From Fundicoccus culcitae (GTDB taxonomy: Bacteria > Bacillota > Bacilli > Lactobacillales > Aerococcaceae), in assembly GCF_024661895.1 (NCBI RefSeq), contig NZ_CP102453.1, positions 1,240,001 through 1,304,000 of the forward strand: a stretch of DNA of 64,000 nt. The letters are read 5' to 3'. The notes beneath the pieces are model-generated. The model had not been told where the DNA came from, searched no databases, and worked only from the letters and a program-made list of their open reading frames with translations. Positions 9,007 to 17,879 of this stretch are shown piece after piece. The translations under genes and the position numbers were made by a program. Every line of letters begins with the position of its first letter. Position 1 is the first letter of the stretch.

Positions 9007-9633
9007 TCAGTCTCCCTTAAATATTATTTTGTTAAATAGCATCGTTTTTACAACCCCATATATTGCTATTAATACAAAAACACTTAAGAATAGTATCAGA
9101 TAGCGAATGTTACTTGAAAGTAACGATATAAAAATAATTAGTAAATCAATTAATATAGTGAAAGAAAATAATTTTACATTCCAAGTAATTAATTTAAAAG
9201 AGTTCCTTAATAAATCTTTTATTGAATGATATTTTTTATTTATTTGAAAAAATAAAGTTAATTCAAAATAATTTTTAAAGATTAAAATTGATAATAAAAT
9301 TGTTAATCCTAAGACTGATAGTACTTCATCTATCAATGCCAAATAAGTTAAATCGTAAATAAAAATGATAGTGGCAATGAATGCAATACAACTAACTTTT
9401 ATTTTCATTTTGAAGTTTGAAAATGATTCAGATGAAAAATTTGATATCACTGAAAAATCTTCTTTTTTGTAAATTTTATTACAATTAGAATAAAGCCCAC
9501 TGATAGCACTAGGAATTGTGATAATAAAAATACTAAATAAACAAAATAGAAGATTAGTTAATAACAATTTAATGAAATAATCACTTAGAATATAAACATA
9601 CTCAATCATTTTGTTTCTATTATTGAATTCCAT
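9007..9633 (-). CDS. DUF624 (YesL-like) membrane protein
   Basis: About 208 residues with four or five hydrophobic segments. The early ISGLYSNCNKIYK region recalls the DUF624/YesL family. Its members commonly sit in ABC-sugar-uptake operons of Gram-positive bacteria and have no firm function. The ATG at 9633 overlaps the TGA of the permease gene by one base; a GTG three bases earlier is also possible. Its place between the permeases and the GH66 gene fits the family's usual context. Confidence 0.78.
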   Translation of the reverse strand: MEFNNRNKMIEYVYILSDYFIKLLLTNLLFCLFSIFIITIPSAISGLYSNCNKIYKKEDFSVISNFSSESFSNFKMKIKVSCIAFIATIIFIYDLTYLALIDEVLSVLGLTILLSILIFKNYFELTLFFQINKKYHSIKDLLRNSFKLITWNVKLFSFTILIDLLIIFISLLSSNIRYLILFLSVFVLIAIYGVVKTMLFNKIIFKGD

Positions 9634-10520
9634 CACTCTTTCACTGCCCCTACAACAATTCCAGTAACGAAATACTTTTGTAAAAATGGATAAATTGCAA
9701 GTAATGGTAAAACAGCTATAACTATTTTTGCGGCATTTAGGTTTCTATTTGAAACCTCGCTTAAAGTCTGGATATCAGAAGCAGATAAAGTTCCAGTATT
9801 TTGGATTAAATCTGCAAAATTAATTGTCATAGCTTGAATATAAGTCATTAGTGGATAGTTCTCAGTTTTAGTCATATAGATTAACCCACTAAAAAAGTCA
9901 TTCCAACTTCCTACAATACTAAATAATGAAACTGTTGCTAATGATGGTAATGATACTGGTAAGTATACTTTTAACAATGTTTGAAGCGGAGTGGCTCCAT
10001 CTATGTAAGCAGCTTCCTCAAGTGATTTAGGCACCCCTCTGAAAAAGTTCATAATTAATATAACACTTCCAATAGGAACAGCTCCTGGAAGAATTAATGC
10101 CCAAACTGTATTTAAAAGTCCTAAATTTCTAACTAATAAATACGTTGGAATCATACCTCCATTGAATAACATAGCAAAAATCATTATATTCATAAATATT
10201 TTTCTCGTTCTAAATACTTTATTACTCTTTGATAAAGGATATGCCATTGTTACAATTAAAATTAGATTTAAAATCAAGGCTACAACTACTCTAAAAACTG
10301 AAATGCCAAATGATCTCCAAAATTGAGCATCCTCCAAAATTTGTCTGTATGCTCCTAGAGTAAAATTTACTGGGAGTAATGCCACTTGATTAGCTAATAC
10401 AGCGTTACTACTACTAAAAGAAATAGCAACTACATTCCAAAGTGGAACCAAACACGACAGACCTAAAATGATTACAATCAAATATATTATAGTTTTTCTT
10501 ACTTTTCCTTCATCATTCAT
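9633..10520 (-). CDS. Carbohydrate ABC transporter permease (LplC/YtcP type)
   Basis: A 295-residue inner-membrane permease with about six hydrophobic helices. The EAA loop reads EEAAYIDGATPLQTLLKVYLP. The end YFVTGIVVGAVKE is the canonical C-terminus of this permease class. The start at 10520 has AGGAGAATTAAT before ATG. It pairs with the permease encoded just upstream and the binding protein at 11520. No ATPase gene is in the operon, so a shared MsmK-type ATPase elsewhere is expected. Confidence 0.93.
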   Translation of the reverse strand: MNDEGKVRKTIIYLIVIILGLSCLVPLWNVVAISFSSSNAVLANQVALLPVNFTLGAYRQILEDAQFWRSFGISVFRVVVALILNLILIVTMAYPLSKSNKVFRTRKIFMNIMIFAMLFNGGMIPTYLLVRNLGLLNTVWALILPGAVPIGSVILIMNFFRGVPKSLEEAAYIDGATPLQTLLKVYLPVSLPSLATVSLFSIVGSWNDFFSGLIYMTKTENYPLMTYIQAMTINFADLIQNTGTLSASDIQTLSEVSNRNLNAAKIVIAVLPLLAIYPFLQKYFVTGIVVGAVKE

Positions 10521-10534
10521 ATTAATTCTCCTAA

Positions 10535-11458
10535 CTAAAACATTACTCGATTTGTAGTTTTTTCAGCTATCTTATTTGATCCCCAGATAAGTATTAAACC
10601 AACTATAGATTTTACTAAACCAACAGCTGTACCTAAACTATACTCTCTACTTATCAGCCCTATTCTATAAATGTAAGTATCCAAAATATCCCCTCTTTCA
10701 TAAACTACTGGAGAATATAAATTGTAGACTTGATCAAACCCGGCATTTAATATATTTGGTAAATTCAATATAGTTGTTAAAAGAATAAAAGGCATCATTC
10801 CAGGTAATGTTACATTCCAAACTTTTTGAAACCAATTAGCCCCATCCATAGTTGCAGCTTCATATAATCCAGGATCAATAGCAGTTATTGCAGCTAAAAA
10901 TATGACGGAATTATATCCAAATTCTTTCCAAACATCTGTTCCAATCAAAAGATTTGGGAATATTGTATTACTGCCTAAAAAATTTAGTGGGCTTCTTCCT
11001 AAGGAAATTAATATTTGATTGACGGTACCATCAAGGTTAGATAAATTAGAAACAATTGGTGCAAGTACAACCCAAGAAAGAAAATGAGGTAAATACACAA
11101 TAGTTTGTATTGATTTTTTTAACCATCTAATTCTTATTTCATTCAAAAGAATAGCAAAAATAATCGGAATTAATGTATTAAAGAATATTTTCCAAAAAGC
11201 AATATAAATAGTATTATAAGTAACTTTCCTTATATCAGGTAAATTAAACAAATAACGGAAATTATCTAACCCAACAAATTCAGAACCTGTTAATCCTCTG
11301 GCGGGAATATAATCTTGAAAAGCCATTATTAATCCCCCCATAGGTATATAAGCGAAAATCAATAAAAATAGAATGCCAGGGAGAACCATTGCAATATATA
11401 TTAATTCATTTTTAAAATTTATTTTTTTCTTTTTTACTCTTACTGTTGACCCATTCAT
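10535..11458 (-). CDS. Carbohydrate ABC transporter permease (LplB type)
   Basis: A 307-residue permease with the opening region LIYIAMVLPGILFLLIFAYIP and the QDYIPARGLTGSEFVGLDNF loop of LplB proteins. The EAA motif reads YEAATMDGANWFQKVWNVTLP. The C-terminus ends in NRVMF. A GAGGTG ribosome site precedes ATG 11458. It is the first gene after a weak terminator that separates it from the binding-protein gene, so permease expression is probably lower than that of the binding protein. Confidence 0.93.
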   Translation of the reverse strand: MNGSTVRVKKKKINFKNELIYIAMVLPGILFLLIFAYIPMGGLIMAFQDYIPARGLTGSEFVGLDNFRYLFNLPDIRKVTYNTIYIAFWKIFFNTLIPIIFAILLNEIRIRWLKKSIQTIVYLPHFLSWVVLAPIVSNLSNLDGTVNQILISLGRSPLNFLGSNTIFPNLLIGTDVWKEFGYNSVIFLAAITAIDPGLYEAATMDGANWFQKVWNVTLPGMMPFILLTTILNLPNILNAGFDQVYNLYSPVVYERGDILDTYIYRIGLISREYSLGTAVGLVKSIVGLILIWGSNKIAEKTTNRVMF

Positions 11459-11487
11459 ATTTCCACCTCATCAATCTAAAAATAATA

Positions 11488-11508
11488 AGACATTCATTAA
11501 GAATGCCT
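11488..11508 (-). terminator. Internal attenuating terminator between binding-protein and permease genes
   Basis: On the minus strand AGGCATTC pairs with GAATGTCT over a 5-nt loop, with one G-T pair, and is followed by TATTATTTTT. Confidence 0.55.
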
Positions 11509-11519
11509 CATTAATTTTT

Positions 11520-13169
11520 TTAATTATTATCGATATCAGCTTGCATCTCCGCCAAAACATCTGTCCCACCTTGATTGTGCCATGTTTCAACGTAACTATC
11601 AAAATTATCTAGTGATTCTTCACCAGTAATGAATTTGATAAAAGTTTCTTCTTGAAGTTTATCTAATTGTGCTCCATTTCGCTCCATTGCTTTAATATCA
11701 TAAAAACGAGGTGGGAAAATTTCTGTTAATGAATTAGAATCCCTTAAGGAATTCATTAAATTATCTATGGCTTCAACTCTTGAAGCATACTTAGCCCATT
11801 CCACTGGTTCACTATTTGAAGGATCCTCGTAATATGATTTTATCAAACCCACATTTTGAATTGCTTCAATACTTGGTAGTTCTTCAACAGGAATTTCATC
11901 CAAAGCACCTAATGCAGTTGCTCTACCTTCTTCAAGTAAATATTCTGCATGTAACACTTCCATATTAAATGGTCTAGCAGTACCATCTACACCAGTGTTT
12001 AAGTATTCTGCTATTGTTGGGAATTCTTCATTGATATTCATACTATTAGGAATTTCATCATATATTAGATTGATGATCTGTATTGCTAATTCTGGATGTT
12101 CATAATCACTCCTTACCACTACATATTGGTTTGGACCTTTGTTTGATATTGAAGATACATGTCCTTCCTCAGATTGACTTTCAATTGCATATGGAACGAA
12201 AACAGCATTCGAATTGGATTGTCTAGTTTGAATTAAATTCCAGTCAGGTATGTGCCATGGTCCAGCAACAATACCAGTTTCTTCATTGATAATCATCGCA
12301 GTAATGTCATCATTTGTACGGGTACCAAATTGTGGATCAATAATTCCTTCATTAAATAAATCTCTTAAAAATTCAAGCGTTTGTTTCATTTCAGGAGTAT
12401 TTGATCCATAATAAAGTTGATTATTATCATCTAGAAGAAACTCTTTTGGATATGCACCAAATGAATTTGCTATACCAGTAGCTGCGAAAGTAGATCCACC
12501 AGCTGTTGAAGAAGTTAACCAGTAATTAAATGGAATACCAACTGGACGCCCAGTTTCTCCTAAATCAGCTTCCATGAATGCACGCGCCACTTCTACCAAT
12601 TGACTAAGCGAAATGACTCTATCACCATCTGGATCAATGTCCAAACCTAATTCATCTAACCAATCTTGTCTTAACCAGAACATACTCGGTCCTAAATCTA
12701 CACTTGTTCCCGATAAGGCATACATTCTATCATCAAAAGAAATAGCATTTAGTATTGAGTCATCATATGATGAGTAGATTTCTTTTATATAATCGCTTGC
12801 ATATTCTTCATAAATATCTGTTAAATCAGCTATCAATTCATTTTCATATAGTTCTTGAACCACATCTCTATCACCAACAATCATCATATCTGGAAGTTCA
12901 CCAGAAGCAATGGCTAATGATACTTGTCTCTCATAATCTTCACCATTAGCTTCGAATGCACTTTGAATTTGAACATTTAATCTTTCATTAACTAACCTTG
13001 TATAGGCATTATCTTCGTAAGTATCACCATCAGGTAATTTAGGGTTAGTGCTGGTTTGTCGTCCCATATTAATAACAATAGGCTCTTGAGCTTGAACATT
13101 TGCTACGACACCTAATAAATTTACACTTAGTAAACTTGCCGCAAAAATCTTTGATAAATTTCTTAACAT
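11520..13169 (-). CDS. Extracellular carbohydrate-binding protein (LplA/YtcQ type)
   Basis: The start is ATG 13169-13167, preceded by GGGAGG. A longer frame from a TTG has no ribosome site. The 549-residue product has a signal peptide (MLRNLSKIFAASLLSVNLLG) with likely cleavage after VQA and no lipobox cysteine. It continues as a long LplA-like binding protein: YERQVSLAIASGELPDMMI near the start, then ALSGTSVDLGPSMFWLRQDW and ETGIVAGPWHIPDW. It would capture dextran-derived isomalto-oligosaccharides for the two permeases that follow. A cre-like box lies just upstream, and the divergent YesN/YesM genes are its probable regulators. Confidence 0.92.
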   Translation of the reverse strand: MLRNLSKIFAASLLSVNLLGVVANVQAQEPIVINMGRQTSTNPKLPDGDTYEDNAYTRLVNERLNVQIQSAFEANGEDYERQVSLAIASGELPDMMIVGDRDVVQELYENELIADLTDIYEEYASDYIKEIYSSYDDSILNAISFDDRMYALSGTSVDLGPSMFWLRQDWLDELGLDIDPDGDRVISLSQLVEVARAFMEADLGETGRPVGIPFNYWLTSSTAGGSTFAATGIANSFGAYPKEFLLDDNNQLYYGSNTPEMKQTLEFLRDLFNEGIIDPQFGTRTNDDITAMIINEETGIVAGPWHIPDWNLIQTRQSNSNAVFVPYAIESQSEEGHVSSISNKGPNQYVVVRSDYEHPELAIQIINLIYDEIPNSMNINEEFPTIAEYLNTGVDGTARPFNMEVLHAEYLLEEGRATALGALDEIPVEELPSIEAIQNVGLIKSYYEDPSNSEPVEWAKYASRVEAIDNLMNSLRDSNSLTEIFPPRFYDIKAMERNGAQLDKLQEETFIKFITGEESLDNFDSYVETWHNQGGTDVLAEMQADIDNN

Positions 13170-13202
13170 ATATACATTCCTCCCTTGATACTTATAGGAT
13201 AT

Positions 13203-13216
13203 AGCAAACGTTTTCA
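13203..13216 (-). promoter_or_regulatory. cre-like box before the glucan uptake operon
   Basis: Minus strand TGAAAACGTTTGCT fits the cre consensus except at two positions. It lies about 35 bp upstream of the binding-protein start. Confidence 0.5.
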
Positions 13217-13382
13217 AACGACAATAATAGTTTTTCCCTTTTTATTGAATAAAATCCTTTACATTTAGAATATTTAATAAAAGTATAACAAAAAGTAATT
13301 ATTATGATATGATAACACTAATGGAAAGGCTACCAATACTTTAGCTGCTTCTATATTATTTTTAGCAAAGAAGGAAAGATAA

Positions 13383-14891
13383 ATGAGTGATAAAATATTA
13401 CTTGTAGATGATCATATAGATGAATTGAATATGCTATCTTTTATTATTTCTAAACATTTTCCTCAATATCAATTAGTGACAGCTCTAAATGGAAAACAAG
13501 GAATACAACTATATAATACAATGTCTTTTGACTTTATAATTACCGATGTTCAAATGCCGATAATGAATGGGATAGAAATGATTAAAATTATAAGAATCAA
13601 GGAACCTAATATCCCCGTCTTATTTATTAGCGGTTTTGATGAATTTAAATATGTAAAAGAAGCAATCACTCTTCAAGTTATCGAATATTTACTCAAACCT
13701 ATTGAACCAAAGGTATTAGTAAAACAAATTAAAACAATTATACAAAATAAACGAATAAACGAAGGACATTTGAAAGAGATTCAGGAGTTAGAATTAAATA
13801 CTAGTAAACATCTTATAGTAGAATTGATCAATGGAAAACTATATTCTGAATTTAGTTTAGAGGAACAACAATTGATTATTAAATATACTTCTACAAGCTT
13901 TTACATAATACTTATTGAGGTAAATGTATTTAATTCAAGCGGATATAGTTTAATAAAACAATTCTTAGCAAAAATGAATAAATATGATTATATATTAATC
14001 AGTCCTAGAGAAAGTTTATTTATTATACCTGCTAACAAAAAAGCTGATCTAAATGCTATTAAACAAGAATTTATTGAAAAATTAGATAATAATCTAATTA
14101 ATTTAGTTAATTTATATGTTTCTAGAAACATAAGTCATCCAAAAAATACTTTTGAAGAGTTCTCTAATCTAAAAAATAATACACTTAAAAATTTTTATGA
14201 AGTAAATTCTACCGATAATTCTATTGCCAAAAAAGATGAAGATTTTTTTCTTTACCAACAGACTCATTTAGAAAATATAAAACAATTTATCCATGCACAA
14301 AACATCGAATCTCTAGAAACATATTTAAATCAATTGATTGATGATTTAATCCTTGAAACACCTTATTCACCCAATTATATACGTTTTTTCTTCAGCAATA
14401 TATTCGAAAAAATAATTACAAATTTTGATTTGAACATAGCGAATTATGACAAAATATTTAGTCAACTTATTAACTCACAGCATATTTCTGAAATAAAAAA
14501 ATACATCGATCAAATATTTAGAGATCTATATGAAAGAGAAAAAATACTTGACTATAGTGGTGACCTCTATGTTAATGAGACAAAAAAATATATTCTCAAT
14601 CATTATAATCAAAACTTTTCACTGGAAGATATCTCTGACTATATTGGTTTATCTCCAAAATATATTAGTGATATATTTTCTAGAAATGAAGGTGTCGGTA
14701 TTTCAAAATTCACAAATAAAATCAGGATAGATAAAGCAACAGAACTATTGCAAAATACAAATCATAATATTGGACAAATTGGATTACTCGTAGGGTATAG
14801 CAATGATGCTTATTTTATTAGGAAATTCAAAGAGATTATCGGGATGACACCAAATGCATATCGTATTAAATATTATAGGAACGAATTATGA
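13383..14891 (+). CDS. AraC-type response regulator (YesN family)
   Basis: A 502-residue regulator. Residues 1-120 form a receiver domain with the DDH acidic pair (10-12), the phosphoacceptor Asp in ITDVQMP (about 57), and the conserved Lys in LLKP (about 106). A poorly conserved middle region follows. The last 100 residues are a double helix-turn-helix of AraC type (FSLEDISDYIGLSPKYISD, then IGQIGLLVGYSNDAYF and FKEIIGMTPNAYR). The start follows GAAGGAAAG. It is translationally coupled by ATGA to the histidine kinase gene. It is divergent from the GH66 uptake operon, which it probably activates. Confidence 0.93.
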   Translation: MSDKILLVDDHIDELNMLSFIISKHFPQYQLVTALNGKQGIQLYNTMSFDFIITDVQMPIMNGIEMIKIIRIKEPNIPVLFISGFDEFKYVKEAITLQVIEYLLKPIEPKVLVKQIKTIIQNKRINEGHLKEIQELELNTSKHLIVELINGKLYSEFSLEEQQLIIKYTSTSFYIILIEVNVFNSSGYSLIKQFLAKMNKYDYILISPRESLFIIPANKKADLNAIKQEFIEKLDNNLINLVNLYVSRNISHPKNTFEEFSNLKNNTLKNFYEVNSTDNSIAKKDEDFFLYQQTHLENIKQFIHAQNIESLETYLNQLIDDLILETPYSPNYIRFFFSNIFEKIITNFDLNIANYDKIFSQLINSQHISEIKKYIDQIFRDLYEREKILDYSGDLYVNETKKYILNHYNQNFSLEDISDYIGLSPKYISDIFSRNEGVGISKFTNKIRIDKATELLQNTNHNIGQIGLLVGYSNDAYFIRKFKEIIGMTPNAYRIKYYRNEL

Positions 14892-16588
14892 GAACAAAGC
14901 GCATCAAAATAAATAAACCTACTTCAATTAAAAAAAGAATACTGAAAATTACCTTAGCAAGCAGTTTAGTCCCATTATGTATCACTTTGATTGTTGGTAT
15001 TATTAGTATTAGGAATTACATAATTACCACTGAGATTGAAAGTCAACAAGAGTATGCTAGAATCATTACTTATAATCTGAACTCAAAAATCCAATCTTAT
15101 AATGAATCACTCTCATATTTAGTTCATAATGATATTTTACTTGATGTTATTTCAGAAGATCAAACAACTAATTTCGATATGTATGATGCTTATCGAAATT
15201 ATATTAATCCAATCTTTAATACTGTACTAGATCAACATAGTGACATTGAAAGCATTACTTTATACACTAACAAACCCTTGTATGATCATGGTCAATATAT
15301 AAAACATTTATCAGAAGAAGAGATTCACTCTAAATTTGATTTAAATCGTTATAGTATTAATAAATTTAAATTTAACAAAGAAAATAACAAGATAGAAGTT
15401 TATAATCAAATTGTTAGAAACGATATTGATACGTTAAATGTTATATCAATTTCTATTAATTTAAATGCATTTTATGAACCGATATTCCCAATAAGAGCAG
15501 GAACAGAAAATATTATCATACAAAATGCTAACACGAAAGATAGGGTGTTTGAATTTAGTAATCAAAACGAGCCAGACTCTTTCATACAATCGTCTATTCT
15601 TTCAAGATTACTATTTATACCGGAATTCACCTATCAATCATTTGACTTGAATAATAATTGGAGCGGTACAATAAAAAGCAATATTTCATCATTATATGAA
15701 ATAACTAATCTCATAATAATAATAGGATTGATATCAATAATTTTCATTTTTCTTTTAACCTTTTATTTATTAAGATATTTAACAAATACAATAGCAAATC
15801 CCATTAGTAACCTAGTCTATGAAATGAGCCAAATTAATGAAACAAATTTTGAAATTCAGAAAAAATATTACAGTCAAGATGAGATTGGTTCTCTTTATCA
15901 AAGCTTCTCTGATATGTTGAAGCGTATCAATTCTTTAATTAATGATGTTTACAATGCTGAGGTTTTAAAGCAAAAAAGTGAGTTAAAATCCTTACAATCT
16001 CAAATTAATCCACACTTTTTTTATAACTCACTTTCATTAATCAACAATAAAGCAATACTTAGTGAAAATGAAGACATAAGTGAAATGGCTCAACTGCTAT
16101 CAAAATATTTCAGATTGAGCTTGAATCAAGGAAATGAAACCATACCAGTAAAAAATGAAATGGAACTAACAATTTCTTATGCAAAAATTCAACAAAAAAT
16201 GCAAAATAATGCATTTAAAATCGATATTGATATTGATGAATCAATTTATCAATTTGAAATGATAAATTTAATCATACAACCTTTTGTAGAGAATGCTATT
16301 ATTCATGGACTATCTTCAATTGAAGATGATAGAATACCAGTGTTAAATATAACAGCTCGAAATATAGACGACACTCTACAATTCATTATAAAAGACAATG
16401 GTATTGGGATGGAACAAACTCTGGTTGATAGCCTTTTAAGTTATAAAAGTCAACATTACGGAATTAAAAATGTAGAGCAAAGATTAAACTTATATTACGG
16501 TACAAGAGCTACAATTCAAATTAGTTCAGAAAAAGATATCGGAACTATAGTCATTCTTAATATTTCATCAGCATTGAAAATAAGTTAA
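14888..16588 (+). CDS. Sensor histidine kinase (YesM family)
   Basis: This 566-residue membrane kinase has one transmembrane helix near 18-38 and a second near 275-300 (LIIIIGLISIIFIFLLTFYL). The extracellular sensor lies between them. A HAMP linker follows. The His-kinase motif QINPHFFYNSLSLINNK carries the phosphorylated His. The ATPase part has the N box (IIQPFVENAIIHGL) and G box (IKDNGIGM). This is the YesM layout (His_kinase plus HATPase_c). It overlaps the regulator gene by four bases and ends in a strong terminator. The ligand is probably an alpha-glucan oligosaccharide. Confidence 0.93.
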   Translation: MRTKRIKINKPTSIKKRILKITLASSLVPLCITLIVGIISIRNYIITTEIESQQEYARIITYNLNSKIQSYNESLSYLVHNDILLDVISEDQTTNFDMYDAYRNYINPIFNTVLDQHSDIESITLYTNKPLYDHGQYIKHLSEEEIHSKFDLNRYSINKFKFNKENNKIEVYNQIVRNDIDTLNVISISINLNAFYEPIFPIRAGTENIIIQNANTKDRVFEFSNQNEPDSFIQSSILSRLLFIPEFTYQSFDLNNNWSGTIKSNISSLYEITNLIIIIGLISIIFIFLLTFYLLRYLTNTIANPISNLVYEMSQINETNFEIQKKYYSQDEIGSLYQSFSDMLKRINSLINDVYNAEVLKQKSELKSLQSQINPHFFYNSLSLINNKAILSENEDISEMAQLLSKYFRLSLNQGNETIPVKNEMELTISYAKIQQKMQNNAFKIDIDIDESIYQFEMINLIIQPFVENAIIHGLSSIEDDRIPVLNITARNIDDTLQFIIKDNGIGMEQTLVDSLLSYKSQHYGIKNVEQRLNLYYGTRATIQISSEKDIGTIVILNISSALKIS

Positions 16589-16600
16589 CTAATACGTAAA

Positions 16601-16646
16601 AATAATCCTACACCTAGATTTCAAAACTAGTTGTAGGATTATTTCT
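16601..16646. terminator. Bidirectional terminator between yesM-like and ysnF-like genes
   Basis: AATAATCCTACA pairs with TGTAGGATTATT over about 19 nt, with T-rich tails in both directions. It ends the two-component operon and the convergent stress gene. Confidence 0.85.
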
Positions 16647-16671
16647 CTATATACTATAAACCGATTATAAA

Positions 16672-17622
16672 CTAAAACGCCTCGTCATCCTCAACCACAT
16701 GTCCATCCACATCATCGATATCCAGCTCTTCACGACGAGTCGTTTCGGTAACTGTTTCATGGTCAGTATGACGTGTTTTTTCAACTTCAAACTCATCCGT
16801 CACCACGGTATCTTTCGATAAAACCACTTCTTCTTCAGACACAGGAATCACGATATCTTCCTCAACTAACTCTTCATCATCCATACCTTCAGTTGGGGTG
16901 GTACGACGAATATGAATTTCTTCGCGTTCAACAGGCACTTCAATGGTTTCCGTATCTTCAACAATTTCTTTTGAAATATGCACTTCGCCATCCTCTTTAC
17001 GACGCACATCCGCATGAACGCGTTCCTCATGTAGACGAATACGATCCGTGTCAGCATCTAAATCCACTTCTCCAACACCATCATAGTCATCTTCTAAATG
17101 AACATCATCATCAACTGTATAATCCGTATCATATATAAGTGGGTCTTCATCATCCAAACGCATTTCATCATTTAATGAACCATCTGTATAGTCTACTTCA
17201 TCCACATATTGATTGCCATACGCAACATCATCCACGATAACATCATCACTTTGAGAGTCATCAACCGCCGGGTGTTCCGTATTAAATAAAGGAATCCGAT
17301 CTTCATAATCTTGGTCAATTAAAACCAATAAATCACCACGATCCAAAGAATCTCTATACTCATTGAAATCGACATTGACAAACTCATCTGAATTTACATC
17401 ATCATCCCAATTAAATAAACGGGCAAAGAAGCCACGGTTATCTTCTTGATCATCTAATAAATCTCTATAAGCAGTAAATTCAACATCTCCATTATAACCA
17501 TGGTCCGTATCCCCCACAACCGATACACTCGTGCGTGGCACACCTTGATCCAAGATGTAACGAACTGCATCCTCTGTTTCAGTCACTGATTGGTAAACAC
17601 CATAAACATACTTTCTTGCCAT
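16672..17622 (-). CDS. General stress protein with YflT-like and YsnF/AvaK (DUF2382) domains
   Basis: A 316-residue acidic protein. Residues 1-115 resemble the YflT/general-stress-17M domain (YGVYQSVTETEDAVRYILDQG at the start). A long Asp-rich linker follows (about 120-200). The C-terminal YsnF/AvaK domain begins near IRLHEERVHADVRR and ends in GHVVEDDEAF. The start at 17622 has AGAAAGGGTG. Such proteins are sigma-B- or stress-associated in Firmicutes, but their biochemical role is not known. The 3' 177 bp also exist as a direct copy 10.3 kb away. Confidence 0.88.
   Translation of the reverse strand: MARKYVYGVYQSVTETEDAVRYILDQGVPRTSVSVVGDTDHGYNGDVEFTAYRDLLDDQEDNRGFFARLFNWDDDVNSDEFVNVDFNEYRDSLDRGDLLVLIDQDYEDRIPLFNTEHPAVDDSQSDDVIVDDVAYGNQYVDEVDYTDGSLNDEMRLDDEDPLIYDTDYTVDDDVHLEDDYDGVGEVDLDADTDRIRLHEERVHADVRRKEDGEVHISKEIVEDTETIEVPVEREEIHIRRTTPTEGMDDEELVEEDIVIPVSEEEVVLSKDTVVTDEFEVEKTRHTDHETVTETTRREELDIDDVDGHVVEDDEAF
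16685..16861 (-). repeat. Direct repeat copy B (right border of the GH66 module, inside the ysnF-like gene)
   Basis: Counterpart of the copy at 6408-6584, at a constant offset of 10277 bp. Two mismatches are seen over 177 bp. Confidence 0.9.
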
Positions 17623-17825
17623 TACTTAACACCCTTTCTAATATAATTATTAAAGCAATTATATTATATTTTATAAATAAAGTGTTAATAATATGACTCA
17701 ATAAACTTTAAATAAATATCGCTTCGGACTATGTTTAAAGCAACGAATTCCTATCCATACGATTATTTAATTAACTTAATAGGTTTGAACTATAAAATAA
17801 ATATTTTTATTTATTTAACAAAAAA

Positions 17826-17861
17826 ATCTCTCTATTCAACAAATATGCTGACTAGAGAGAT
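17826..17861 (-). terminator. Terminator of the flavoprotein reductase gene
   Basis: ATCTCTCTA pairs with TAGAGAGAT over an 18-nt loop. On the minus strand the stem is followed by TTTTTTTG. Confidence 0.75.
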
Positions 17862-17879
17862 AATTAGTTATAAAATCAC

